Below are positions 1-5,798 of a stretch of DNA of 5,798 nucleotides, in pieces. The stretch's first letter is position 1. Every line of letters starts with the position of its first letter. Source of the stretch: an uncultured Verrucomicrobiota bacterium (GTDB lineage Bacteria; Verrucomicrobiota; Kiritimatiellia; RFP12; UBA1067); contig CAMOXA010000103.1 in NCBI GenBank assembly GCA_946628745.1, positions 1-5,798 on the forward strand. The letters are read 5' to 3'. The notes below the pieces were generated by a model, which had not been told where the DNA came from, ran no database searches, and saw nothing but the letters and a program-made list of their open reading frames with translations. A program made the translations under genes and the position numbers.

Positions 1-147
1 GGAATGGCCGAAATCATGGAAAAACTCGACGCCGCCGGCGTGGACATAAAATACTCGTACGCCTACGCGCTCGGACATGACGAAAAGGCGATCCTCGTCT
101 TCAAATTCGACGACAACGCCAAAGCCGAGGCCGCATTGTCGAAATGA
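1..147 (+). CDS. ACT-domain protein, C-terminal end (5' partial)
   Basis: This is an open frame from base 1 to a TGA at 145-147, giving 48 visible residues; the true start lies upstream of the window. The visible part reads as the second half of an ACT fold: a helix ending in EKLDAAGVDIKYSYAYAL, then a strand AILVFKF and a short C-terminal helix. The pattern 'helix, AG(V/I)(D/N)I.Y.YA, then a strand ending before DN.KA' is typical of small stand-alone ACT proteins. ACT domains bind amino acids or related small molecules and often regulate enzymes or transcription. The stop overlaps the start of the histidine kinase gene (ATGA), so the two are probably translated from one mRNA. The ligand cannot be inferred, and the N-terminal half, possibly a second ACT domain, is not visible. 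Confidence 0.72.
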   Translation, partial: GMAEIMEKLDAAGVDIKYSYAYALGHDEKAILVFKFDDNAKAEAALSK

Positions 148-1202
148 AAGACTTTTTCAACGGAGTAAGACGCCATATCGGCAAAATGGACGCGGAACAC
201 CTCCGCGAGCAGTATGCGCGTCTCTCCGACGAAGCAGCCTTTCTCGACACGCTCTTCCAGACGATCGCCCAGGGCATAATCGTTCTCGACGCGAACGGCG
301 CGATCATTAAGAGCAACCCGGCCGCGAGAGACCTCATAGGCATGCGCCCGGAGGATGCGCTTCCGGCCCTCGCGATCCCGCTGGGCAAAGCGTCCAAGCG
401 CGAAATCGACGTCACATACCCTGAGCCGAAGACTCTCGAACTGCAAAGCGTCCCCATGGACGCAGGCACGCTCGTCTATCTAAGAGACGTCACGGCGGAG
501 CGCGAACGCACCGAGGAGGAACTCCGCGCAGGGGCGACTCGCGCCGTGCGCGATCTCGCCGCCGGCGTCGCGCACGAAATCGGCAACCCGCTCAACGCCC
601 TTTCGCTCAATCTCCAGCTGATGAAGCGCCTGCACGCCGACAGCCCGGAGGTCGACGAATGCCTCAGACAGGTCGAACGTCTCGCCGGCATAATACAGGG
701 CTTCCTCCAGGCGCTGCGCCCGTCGAAACCGAATCTCTCGCGCGGGTCGGTGGCCGATCCAATCAAAGGCTGCCTCAGGGCGATGAAGCCCCAATTCGAG
801 GCCAGGAGCGTCACAGTGACGCTCGACCTCCAGAGCGCCCTGCCGTCCGTCGCGCTAGACTCGGACAAAATGGAGCAGGTGTTCTTCAACCTTCTCAAAA
901 ACTCGCTGGAAGCGGTCAAAGAGGGCGGCAGAATCGACATCGACCTTTCATCCGACGACAATGACGTCATCGTGAGGATAAGCGACGACGGGCTTGGAAT
1001 GTCGCCCGATCAGGTGGCGCATCTCTTCGAACCCTACAGAACTTCAAAAGAACACGGCACCGGGCTGGGGCTGATGATCTCCGCGCGGATAGTGCGCGAC
1101 CACGGCGGCTCCATCTCGGTGGAATCGGAACCCGGCGACGGCACGTCGTTCACCATACGCCTGCCGCGGATAGAACGCAGAATACGGGCGCTCAAAGGTT
1201 GA
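144..1202 (+). CDS. Soluble PAS-domain sensor histidine kinase (NtrB/AtoS-like)
   Basis: This 352-residue protein should autophosphorylate on histidine and pass the phosphate to the regulator encoded next. A PAS-like sensor region spans about residues 33-115 (GIIVLDANGAIIKSNPAA). A linker helix leads to the HisKA domain with H-box VAHEIGNPLNAL, phospho-acceptor His144. The ATPase domain has N-box NLLKNSLEA (Asn253), G1 box DDGLGM (281-286), F-box LFEPY (294-298) and G2 box GTGLGL (305-310), so all catalytic boxes are intact. I see no transmembrane segment or signal peptide, so it should sense a cytoplasmic cue. The ATG at 144 overlaps the upstream TGA. The nearest SD-like bases, GAGG at 127-130, are rather far, so translation probably depends on coupling. 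The family is clear; the signal is unknown. Confidence 0.93.
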   Translation: MKDFFNGVRRHIGKMDAEHLREQYARLSDEAAFLDTLFQTIAQGIIVLDANGAIIKSNPAARDLIGMRPEDALPALAIPLGKASKREIDVTYPEPKTLELQSVPMDAGTLVYLRDVTAERERTEEELRAGATRAVRDLAAGVAHEIGNPLNALSLNLQLMKRLHADSPEVDECLRQVERLAGIIQGFLQALRPSKPNLSRGSVADPIKGCLRAMKPQFEARSVTVTLDLQSALPSVALDSDKMEQVFFNLLKNSLEAVKEGGRIDIDLSSDDNDVIVRISDDGLGMSPDQVAHLFEPYRTSKEHGTGLGLMISARIVRDHGGSISVESEPGDGTSFTIRLPRIERRIRALKG

Positions 1203-1219
1203 CAAAGGCACGAGACGAA

Positions 1220-2650
1220 ATGGCAAAGCCGAAGATACTGATAACAGACGACGAGAAGCCGACACGCGACGTGATGGCCAGGATACTTTCCGCCACCGGA
1301 GAATGCCTGACCGCGCCGGACGCGGAGCTGGCGATGAAAGCCGTTCAGGAGAACCCCGATCTCGCCCTTCTCATAACCGACTACAAGATGCCCGGCGAAG
1401 ACGGCATTTCGCTCATCAAACGCGCCAAGGCGGTCAATCCGTCGCTCGCGTGCATACTCGTCACCGCCTTCGGAGAGATTGAACTTGCGGTAGAGGCCAT
1501 GAAAGAAGGCGCGGACGACTTTCTGACAAAGCCGATCACCGATCTGGGCCAGATGGAGCAGAGAGTCTCCAAGGCTCTTGAGAAGAACGCGCTCTCGCGC
1601 AAGGTGGAGGAGCTGCAGAAGGAAATCGACGAGCACAAGGGCATTGACTCTTTCACAGGCAAGTCGCCGGCGATGGAACGCGTCTACAAACTTGTGCGCC
1701 AGGCGGCGAAAGCGAACGCGAACGTATTGATCGAGGGAGCTTCCGGCACCGGGAAGGAACTTGTCGCGAGAGCGCTCCACGACCTGTCGCCGCGTTCCGC
1801 CGGCCCGTTCGTCGCGGTGGAATGCGCCGCCCTCTCGCCGACGCTCATAGAGTCGGAGCTCTTCGGACACGAAAAAGGCGCATTCACAGGCGCGGACCAC
1901 CAGAAGATCGGCCGGTTCGAAGCGGCCGACGGCGGGACGCTCTTTTTGGACGAGATAACCGAAATCGACCTCGCCACCCAGGTCAAGCTGCTGCGAGTGC
2001 TCGAGTCGCGCCAAATACAGCGCGTCGGCGGCAACGAAGACATCAAGGTGGACTTTCGCCTTGTCGCCGCGACAAACCGCAACCTCGCGGAGTATGTGCG
2101 CGAAGGAAAGTTCCGTGAAGACCTCTACTACCGGCTCAACGTCATCGACATACACCTGCCGGCGCTCAAGGACAGGCCCGGCGACATCGCCCTTCTCGTG
2201 TCGAGATTCATCAAGGAATTCTCGAAGGAAAACGGCGGCACTGTAACGGGAATCGACGCGCGGGCGATGAAAGCCCTAGAAGACTACTCGTGGCCGGGCA
2301 ACGTGCGCCAGCTGCGAAACGTCATCGAAAAGATGGTCGTCCTCTCGGCGGGCGGCAAGCTCTCGTACGATGACGTCCCTCTTGAAATCGCAGAACCGCC
2401 CGCCGCGGCGCAGCCTCCGCCCGCCGCGCTGCGCCAGATCGCGGCCGCGCCGGCGCAGATCGCCCTGCCGCAGCCTGCCGCCGTGCCGCAGATCGCGCCG
2501 CCCGCCGGCACCACGCTCGCGGAGGCGGAAAAGGACGCAATCCTGAAAGTCCTTCGAGAATGCGGCAACAACAAGACGATGGCCGCGGAGCGTCTTGGCA
2601 TTTCACGCCGCACTCTCCACAGAAAACTGAATGAATGGAGCATAAAATGA
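1220..2650 (+). CDS. NtrC-family sigma-54-dependent response regulator
   Basis: This 476-residue regulator should activate sigma-54 promoters when phosphorylated by the upstream kinase. The receiver domain (about 3-120) has acidic pair Asp10-Asp11, phospho-site Asp54 (ITDYKMPG), Thr82 and Lys104 (LTKP). The AAA+ domain (about 145-375) has Walker A GASGTGKE (173-180), an intact GAFTGA sigma-54 contact loop (220-225), Walker B GGTLFLDE (238-245), arginine-finger region REDLYYRLNV (299-308) and WPGNVRQL (358-365). A Pro/Ala-rich linker (393-428) precedes a Fis-type helix-turn-helix (about 435-473, AAERLGISRRTLHRKL). I chose ATG 1220 because the protein then starts MAKPKILITDDE as relatives do, and AAAGG lies at 1204-1208. 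A TTG at 1199, overlapping the kinase stop as TTGA, would add seven residues but has no well-spaced ribosome site. Target promoters are unknown; I saw no convincing -24/-12 element by eye. Confidence 0.95.
   Translation: MAKPKILITDDEKPTRDVMARILSATGECLTAPDAELAMKAVQENPDLALLITDYKMPGEDGISLIKRAKAVNPSLACILVTAFGEIELAVEAMKEGADDFLTKPITDLGQMEQRVSKALEKNALSRKVEELQKEIDEHKGIDSFTGKSPAMERVYKLVRQAAKANANVLIEGASGTGKELVARALHDLSPRSAGPFVAVECAALSPTLIESELFGHEKGAFTGADHQKIGRFEAADGGTLFLDEITEIDLATQVKLLRVLESRQIQRVGGNEDIKVDFRLVAATNRNLAEYVREGKFREDLYYRLNVIDIHLPALKDRPGDIALLVSRFIKEFSKENGGTVTGIDARAMKALEDYSWPGNVRQLRNVIEKMVVLSAGGKLSYDDVPLEIAEPPAAAQPPPAALRQIAAAPAQIALPQPAAVPQIAPPAGTTLAEAEKDAILKVLRECGNNKTMAAERLGISRRTLHRKLNEWSIK
2637..2640 (+). 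promoter_or_regulatory. Ribosome binding site of the Cys-rich gene
   Basis: GGAG lies six bases before the ATG at 2647, inside the last codons of the regulator gene. This spacing favours the ATG at 2647, which overlaps the regulator's stop as ATGA, over the in-frame ATG at 2635, for which the GGAG would be internal. Confidence 0.55.
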
Positions 2651-3459
2651 ATATAACCGGCATTGCACTAGCCATATCGTTCCTGCCTTTTTTCGAGGCG
2701 CGCAACACCACGGCCAACTACCTGGTCGAACCGCCGGCCGACGGCGCGGCAGAGGTCTCTGCCGAACGCCCGCCTTTGACTGTGCATGAAAAGTGCCCGG
2801 CCTGCGACGGGACGGGGACGATCCTGCTCGTCGAAGAGGACTTCGGACAGAAAGGCGCCGGCGGCAGAATCGGCGGCCCCCGCAAGACCAAGAAGAAATG
2901 TCCGCTTTGCGACGGCAGAAAACGGCTTGAGACGTTCATGAACCCCACGGAGCTCGCCTCGCAGGTCGTGCACGACTTCGAGCGGTATCAGTCCGCGCAC
3001 CTCTCCAAGGGAGAAGTCCCCGTCGGCAACGCATACGTCCCCGGCGACAAATTCGAAGGCTTGAGCAAGGAGCGGCGCAAGCTTGTCGCGCAATCGTTCG
3101 GCAAGCCCTGCAAAACCTGCAACTGGACCGGCATCGAGGCATGCAAAAAATGCAAGGGACGCGGCGTTGTCGACTGCCCCAACGACGATTGCAAGGGCGG
3201 CTGGGCCGTCACGAAGACGACGACGAGCTACCAGAAGTCCAGATCGGGCGGGAGCATCAACGGCGGCTTCAGGAACAGCTACGGCTCCTCAGGCTCGCGG
3301 CGCGTCTCGAAAAAGGAAACCACGGTCAATGTCCAGGTGTGCCCCGACTGCGGCGGAGCGAACATCGTATTGTGCCCGGATTGCGGCGGCAGACGCGCGA
3401 CGCCTTGCAGAAAATGCAACGGCACTGGAACGGGCAGGAAGGGTTCCGGCCTTGATTGA
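2647..3459 (+). CDS. Cys-rich protein with DnaJ-like zinc-binding motifs, function unknown
   Basis: This 270-residue protein carries eight cysteine pairs: CPAC (50-53), CPLC (85-88), CKTC (155-158), CKKC (166-169), C-x4-C (177-182), CPDC (232-235), CPDC (243-246) and CRKC (254-257). Several are followed by the G-x-G pattern of the DnaJ zinc-binding region (CDGTG, CKGRG, CNGTG), and they could build about four zinc sites. No J domain is present, so it is not DnaJ itself. A Gly/Ser-rich stretch (about 199-217) separates the last two sites from the rest. The N-terminus has a short hydrophobic stretch (residues 3-16) that could be a weak signal or anchor, but no basic residues precede it unless the ATG at 2635 is used. 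Its start overlaps the regulator's stop and its end overlaps the Ser/Thr kinase start. By inference it may be a redox or zinc sensor, a scaffold, or a kinase partner; no function is established here. Confidence 0.8.
   Translation: MNITGIALAISFLPFFEARNTTANYLVEPPADGAAEVSAERPPLTVHEKCPACDGTGTILLVEEDFGQKGAGGRIGGPRKTKKKCPLCDGRKRLETFMNPTELASQVVHDFERYQSAHLSKGEVPVGNAYVPGDKFEGLSKERRKLVAQSFGKPCKTCNWTGIEACKKCKGRGVVDCPNDDCKGGWAVTKTTTSYQKSRSGGSINGGFRNSYGSSGSRRVSKKETTVNVQVCPDCGGANIVLCPDCGGRRATPCRKCNGTGTGRKGSGLD
3436..3443 (+). promoter_or_regulatory. Ribosome binding site deciding the TTG start of the Ser/Thr kinase
   Basis: The purine run AGGAAGGG ends eight bases before the TTG at 3452. It is the strongest Shine-Dalgarno-like match at any junction in this run. 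It explains how a TTG inside the end of the Cys-rich gene can serve as start, with no ATG nearby in frame until 3497. Confidence 0.6.
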
Positions 3460-4360
3460 CAATCCGATCGAACTGCAGCTGCCCGACATCCGCCTGATGA
3501 ACAAATTGGGCGAGGGCGGCATGTCGTGCGTCTGGAAGGCGATGGACCTCAAGCGCAACGAGGTGGTCGCAGTGAAGATTCTGAATCGCGAGCTCATATC
3601 CAGCAAGGCCGACCTCGAACAGTTCAAAGCCGAAGAAAAGACAATGGAGGAGATAGACCACCCCGGCATTGTCAAAAGCTACGAGATACGCAACACCGAC
3701 GGGCTGTGGTACTACATAATGGAATACGTCGACGGATACAATTTCGGCGCCCTTCTCGCACGCAAGCAGCACCTCAAGGAGGTCGACTGCCTGCTGATAT
3801 GCGAATCCGTCGCGACCGCGCTGGACTACGCCTGGAACGACCACGGCGTAGTGCACTGCGACATCAAGCCCGACAACATCATGATCAACACCGACGGCAT
3901 AGTCAAGCTGACGGATCTCGGGCTTTGCTACACTTTCAAGTATCTGAAAGACGGCCGCAAGGACGCCGAAGACCATGTCCTGGGCACGCCCGCGTACATC
4001 TCGCCCGAGCAGGTATTCGGCGACGTCGAGCCGGACTGCCGCGCCGACATCTATTCGCTTGCCGCGTCGCTCTACCATCTTTCGACGGGAAGAGTGCTTT
4101 TTCCCGGGATGGGCAACGAGGAGATGATGCGCGCGCATTGCAGCGAAACCGCTCAGGCCAAGGATCCCCGCTTCTACCGTCCGGAGCTTACCGAAGGCTT
4201 CTGCCAGATGCTGGAGGCAATGCTCGTCAAAGACCGCGACTACAGAGTGGCCGCTTGGTCGGACGTCTTCGAAATGTGCCGCCTTGTGGAAAAAGGCGTT
4301 TCGTTCAAGCCCCGCGCCACGCCGGGCGTGTCGTCGCTCAAGCTGGACGCCGGTCGGTAG
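3452..4360 (+). CDS. Cytoplasmic PknB-type Ser/Thr protein kinase
   Basis: This 302-residue protein is almost only a kinase domain (about 12-280). It has a glycine loop GEGGMS (20-25, third glycine replaced by Ser as in PknB), VAVK with catalytic Lys42, a likely helix-C Glu61 and catalytic loop HCDIKPDN (135-142, Asp137, Asn142). The metal-binding motif is DLG (Asp155) in place of DFG, followed by GTPAYISPE (178-186), DIYSLA (199-204) and a conserved Arg265. All catalytic residues are present, so it should be active. HRD is changed to HCD, making it a non-RD kinase. No transmembrane, PASTA or other sensor domain follows; the tail after about 280 is short. The TTG start at 3452 has a good ribosome site; the in-frame ATG at 3497 would remove the first strand of the domain. 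The gene overlaps the Cys-rich gene by 8 bases, which suggests joint function. Substrates are unknown. Confidence 0.9.
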   Translation: MIDNPIELQLPDIRLMNKLGEGGMSCVWKAMDLKRNEVVAVKILNRELISSKADLEQFKAEEKTMEEIDHPGIVKSYEIRNTDGLWYYIMEYVDGYNFGALLARKQHLKEVDCLLICESVATALDYAWNDHGVVHCDIKPDNIMINTDGIVKLTDLGLCYTFKYLKDGRKDAEDHVLGTPAYISPEQVFGDVEPDCRADIYSLAASLYHLSTGRVLFPGMGNEEMMRAHCSETAQAKDPRFYRPELTEGFCQMLEAMLVKDRDYRVAAWSDVFEMCRLVEKGVSFKPRATPGVSSLKLDAGR

Positions 4361-5369
4361 CGGGGCGTCCGCCGCGCAGCGCGAGAAGCCTGCCGTAGTC
4401 CACATTGCGCATCAGTTCGCCGAGGTTGTGCCGCTCCCACAAGCCGTCGCTCTTGAAGTTGTCGTCTATGCGATATTTGAGATCGTACCAGCCGTCCGCG
4501 CCGTACGGTATGCAGGTCATGCACTCGCCTTCGGCGAGCGAAAGCATGGAGAAGCGCCCCGCCGGTATGTTGGTCACGACGTTGGCGCCGGCAAGCTGCA
4601 GCGGGCAGTGCGCGTTGTCGGTATACGTCCTGCCGTCGCCGAGTTTTTCGAGAATCTCGCGCGTCGAACCTATATGGAAGAATTCGCAGGACTCGTCCGC
4701 GATATTCACGTGAAAGCCGGCGAACCCACCGAGAAGCATCTTCGGGAATTCTTCGTATATGTCGCCGGCCACGGGAAGCGATGTCATTTTCGCGGCGGTA
4801 GGCCAGTCGATGAACATCACGCCCGTGTCGATCAAGTGGCGGCCGGTATCGACCTGGGGCTTCTGCTTGAAATCGAGAACCGGCACGGCGCCGTTGCCGC
4901 CTTCTGCAATGTATACGCCGTGGCGTCGCGCCTCGTGCGGACCGTCCGGATACGCTACGCCCGAAACCCCGGGCCGGGTGAAGTCCACCGCGCCGTATTC
5001 GAACTTCGGCAGCACGTCGCCAGAGACGACCACCACTCCGCCGTCGCCGGGAAGCGGCAGCCGCGACATCGCTTCGACTATGTGTTCGAACATGCTCCGT
5101 CCATCCGGCATGGGCACGAAAGCCTTGCCCATCGCCGCGTAGCCGGGAGTGCGCCTCGCGTCCCCGCCAGAGTGGCAGACCAGGACCGAGCCTTTGGCCC
5201 TGCCTGCGTCCGACAGTTTTTGCAGGAGATTGACGGTCGCGCCGAGAGACCCGACGCGGCGTCCGCCCGGGTCCGGCACGACAACGACATTGCCGCGCCC
5301 TTCGACCTGGGCCTCATAGCCTCTGGCCTGCGCTTCGTTTGCCGCTGTTATCGCTATCGTGTCGAACAT
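4338..5369 (-). CDS. Fucose-1-phosphate guanylyltransferase-like protein, no kinase domain
   Basis: This 343-residue protein resembles the pyrophosphorylase half of bifunctional fucokinase/GDP-fucose pyrophosphorylase (FKP, FPGT). That activity joins a sugar 1-phosphate to GTP, giving the GDP-sugar used in capsule, O-antigen or glycoprotein decoration. Evidence is the nucleotide-binding stretch HSGGDARRTPGYAAMGK (66-82), VVVSGDVL (113-120, likely metal-binding Asp118), the DTGVMFID segment (181-188) and FFHIGSTREIL (230-240), typical before the C-terminal beta-rich part. FKP proteins continue with a GHMP sugar kinase of several hundred residues; here the frame ends first, so the kinase must be elsewhere or the substrate arrives phosphorylated. 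The ATG at 5369 is 10 bases after the lpxD stop, with only a weak ribosome site. The 3' end overlaps the Ser/Thr kinase gene by 23 bases. The family call is fairly firm; the exact sugar is uncertain. Confidence 0.72.
   Translation of the reverse strand: MFDTIAITAANEAQARGYEAQVEGRGNVVVVPDPGGRRVGSLGATVNLLQKLSDAGRAKGSVLVCHSGGDARRTPGYAAMGKAFVPMPDGRSMFEHIVEAMSRLPLPGDGGVVVVSGDVLPKFEYGAVDFTRPGVSGVAYPDGPHEARRHGVYIAEGGNGAVPVLDFKQKPQVDTGRHLIDTGVMFIDWPTAAKMTSLPVAGDIYEEFPKMLLGGFAGFHVNIADESCEFFHIGSTREILEKLGDGRTYTDNAHCPLQLAGANVVTNIPAGRFSMLSLAEGECMTCIPYGADGWYDLKYRIDDNFKSDGLWERHNLGELMRNVDYGRLLALRGGRPATDRRPA
4345..4370. terminator. Candidate hairpin at the convergent gene ends
   Basis: GGACGCC (4345-4351) and GGCGTCC (4364-4370) form a perfect 7-base-pair GC-rich stem around a 12-base loop, centred on the kinase stop codon. 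No T-run follows on either strand, so this is not a classic intrinsic terminator. It could still slow polymerase or protect 3' ends from both directions, or be a chance dyad in GC-rich sequence. Confidence 0.25.
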
Positions 5370-5379
5370 GGCGAACGCT

Positions 5380-5798
5380 TCATCTGGCGGCGAGCTTTTC
5401 CTTGATTGCCTTGACTTCCGCCTTGAGCTTCGCGAGCATCTTCGGCACGAGCACTCTGCCGCCGAAATCTTTCATAGGTTCGGCAGGCGTGCCTATGACA
5501 TAGCGCGAGGAACCGTCGAGGGACTGCGGCACTCCCGCCTGGGGGCCGACCTGCACCCCGTCGGCGATTTTGATGTGGCCGGAAATGCCGGCCTGCGCCC
5601 ATATGAGGCAGCCGTATCCAATCTCGGTGGAACCCGCCACCCCGGATTGCGCGATGAGTCCGGAATACCCCTTCACCTTCACGTTGTGGCCGATTTGCAC
5701 CAGATTGTCGATCTTTGTCATCGGGCCGATGTATGTGCGCCCGATTCTGGCGCGGTCGATCGTCGTGTTGGAACCGATCTCGACGCCATCGCCGATTT
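5380..5798 (-). CDS. lpxD: UDP-3-O-acylglucosamine N-acyltransferase LpxD, C-terminal part (5' partial)
   Basis: The frame enters from the right edge and ends at a TGA at 5382-5380, giving 138 full residues. LpxD adds the N-linked hydroxyacyl chain to UDP-3-O-acylglucosamine in lipid A synthesis, at the cytoplasmic face of the inner membrane. The visible part begins in left-handed beta-helix hexapeptide repeats (IGDGVEIGSNTTIDRARIG). It contains NLVQIGHNV with the catalytic histidine (codon 5688-5686, matching the IAHNV histidine of known LpxD). It then has QAGV and YVIGTPAEPMKDF, and ends in a charged helix (KMLAKLKAEVKAIKEKL) as LpxD trimers do. The N-terminal uridine-binding domain is outside the window. 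The sugar nucleotidyltransferase gene follows after 10 bases, so the two are likely co-transcribed. Confidence 0.93.
   Translation of the reverse strand, partial: IGDGVEIGSNTTIDRARIGRTYIGPMTKIDNLVQIGHNVKVKGYSGLIAQSGVAGSTEIGYGCLIWAQAGISGHIKIADGVQVGPQAGVPQSLDGSSRYVIGTPAEPMKDFGGRVLVPKMLAKLKAEVKAIKEKLAAR

Noticed and set aside
1199..1219. TTG at 1199 as the regulator start (TTGA overlap)
   Set aside because: AAAGG directly touches the TTG, leaving no spacing, and the added residues TKARDE precede the normal family N-terminus. Kept only as an alternative.
1034..2155. Long minus-strand open frame (373 codons) opposite the kinase/regulator genes
   Set aside because: It lies antisense to clear histidine kinase and NtrC domains, has no recognisable motif, and is expected where GC-rich codons leave few stops on the other strand.
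2435..2496. Three CAGATCGC copies as a possible repeat array or operator
   Set aside because: They encode the QIA units of the regulator's linker, the spacing is uneven and the copies are short; a protein-level repeat explains them.
3083..3451. N-terminal extension of the Ser/Thr kinase frame back to an ATG at 3083
   Set aside because: This part is Ala/Arg/Ser/Thr-rich and of low complexity. It overlaps the well-supported Cys-rich gene in another frame, and a good ribosome site marks the TTG at 3452.
3326..4405. Minus-strand open frame (359 codons) opposite the Ser/Thr kinase
   Set aside because: It is a shadow of the kinase gene, with no family features and no sensible start context.
4284..5405. 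Plus-strand open frame (373 codons) across the guanylyltransferase region
   Set aside because: The minus-strand frame carries the sugar nucleotidyltransferase motifs; the plus-strand translation is His/Arg/Val-rich without motifs.
1..5798. tRNA, rRNA, CRISPR, insertion sequence or sigma-54 promoter
   Set aside because: Reading both strands by eye showed no clover-leaf, repeat-spacer pattern, transposase motif or convincing TGGC-N-TTGC element; nearly every base is in a supported gene.

Overview
The window is GC-rich and completely packed with protein-coding sequence from a Gram-negative bacterium. The lipid A gene lpxD on the minus strand shows that the cell makes LPS. The mix of lpxD, a fucose-1-phosphate guanylyltransferase-like protein, an NtrC-type regulator and a PknB-type Ser/Thr kinase would suit the Planctomycetes-Verrucomicrobia-Chlamydiae group, for example Kiritimatiellota or Lentisphaerota. 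That placement is a low-confidence guess from gene content. I see no rRNA, tRNA, CRISPR array or mobile element, and no non-coding stretch over 300 bases.

Plus strand, 1-4360: five genes in one compact, probably co-transcribed run. They are the 3' end of an ACT-domain protein, a soluble PAS histidine kinase, an NtrC-type sigma-54 activator, a protein with eight cysteine pairs resembling the DnaJ zinc-binding region, and a short cytoplasmic Ser/Thr kinase. Three of the four junctions are stop/start overlaps (ATGA at 144-147, ATGA at 2647-2650, and an 8-base overlap using a TTG start at 3452). The fourth is a 17-base gap, or a TTGA overlap if the alternative start is used. Translational coupling is therefore likely.

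Minus strand, 5798-4338: the 3' part of lpxD, then after 10 bases a stand-alone fucose-1-phosphate guanylyltransferase-like gene. Both point to envelope glycan or LPS synthesis. This pair converges on the plus-strand run, and the last 23 bases of the two terminal genes overlap (4338-4360).

How the genes may work together: the histidine kinase and the NtrC-type regulator form a complete two-component pair that should switch on sigma-54 promoters. The ACT protein just upstream hints at an amino-acid or related small-molecule input. The Cys-rich protein and the Ser/Thr kinase form a second, tightly coupled pair of unknown function. It is the least familiar part of the window and the best candidate for an undescribed system.
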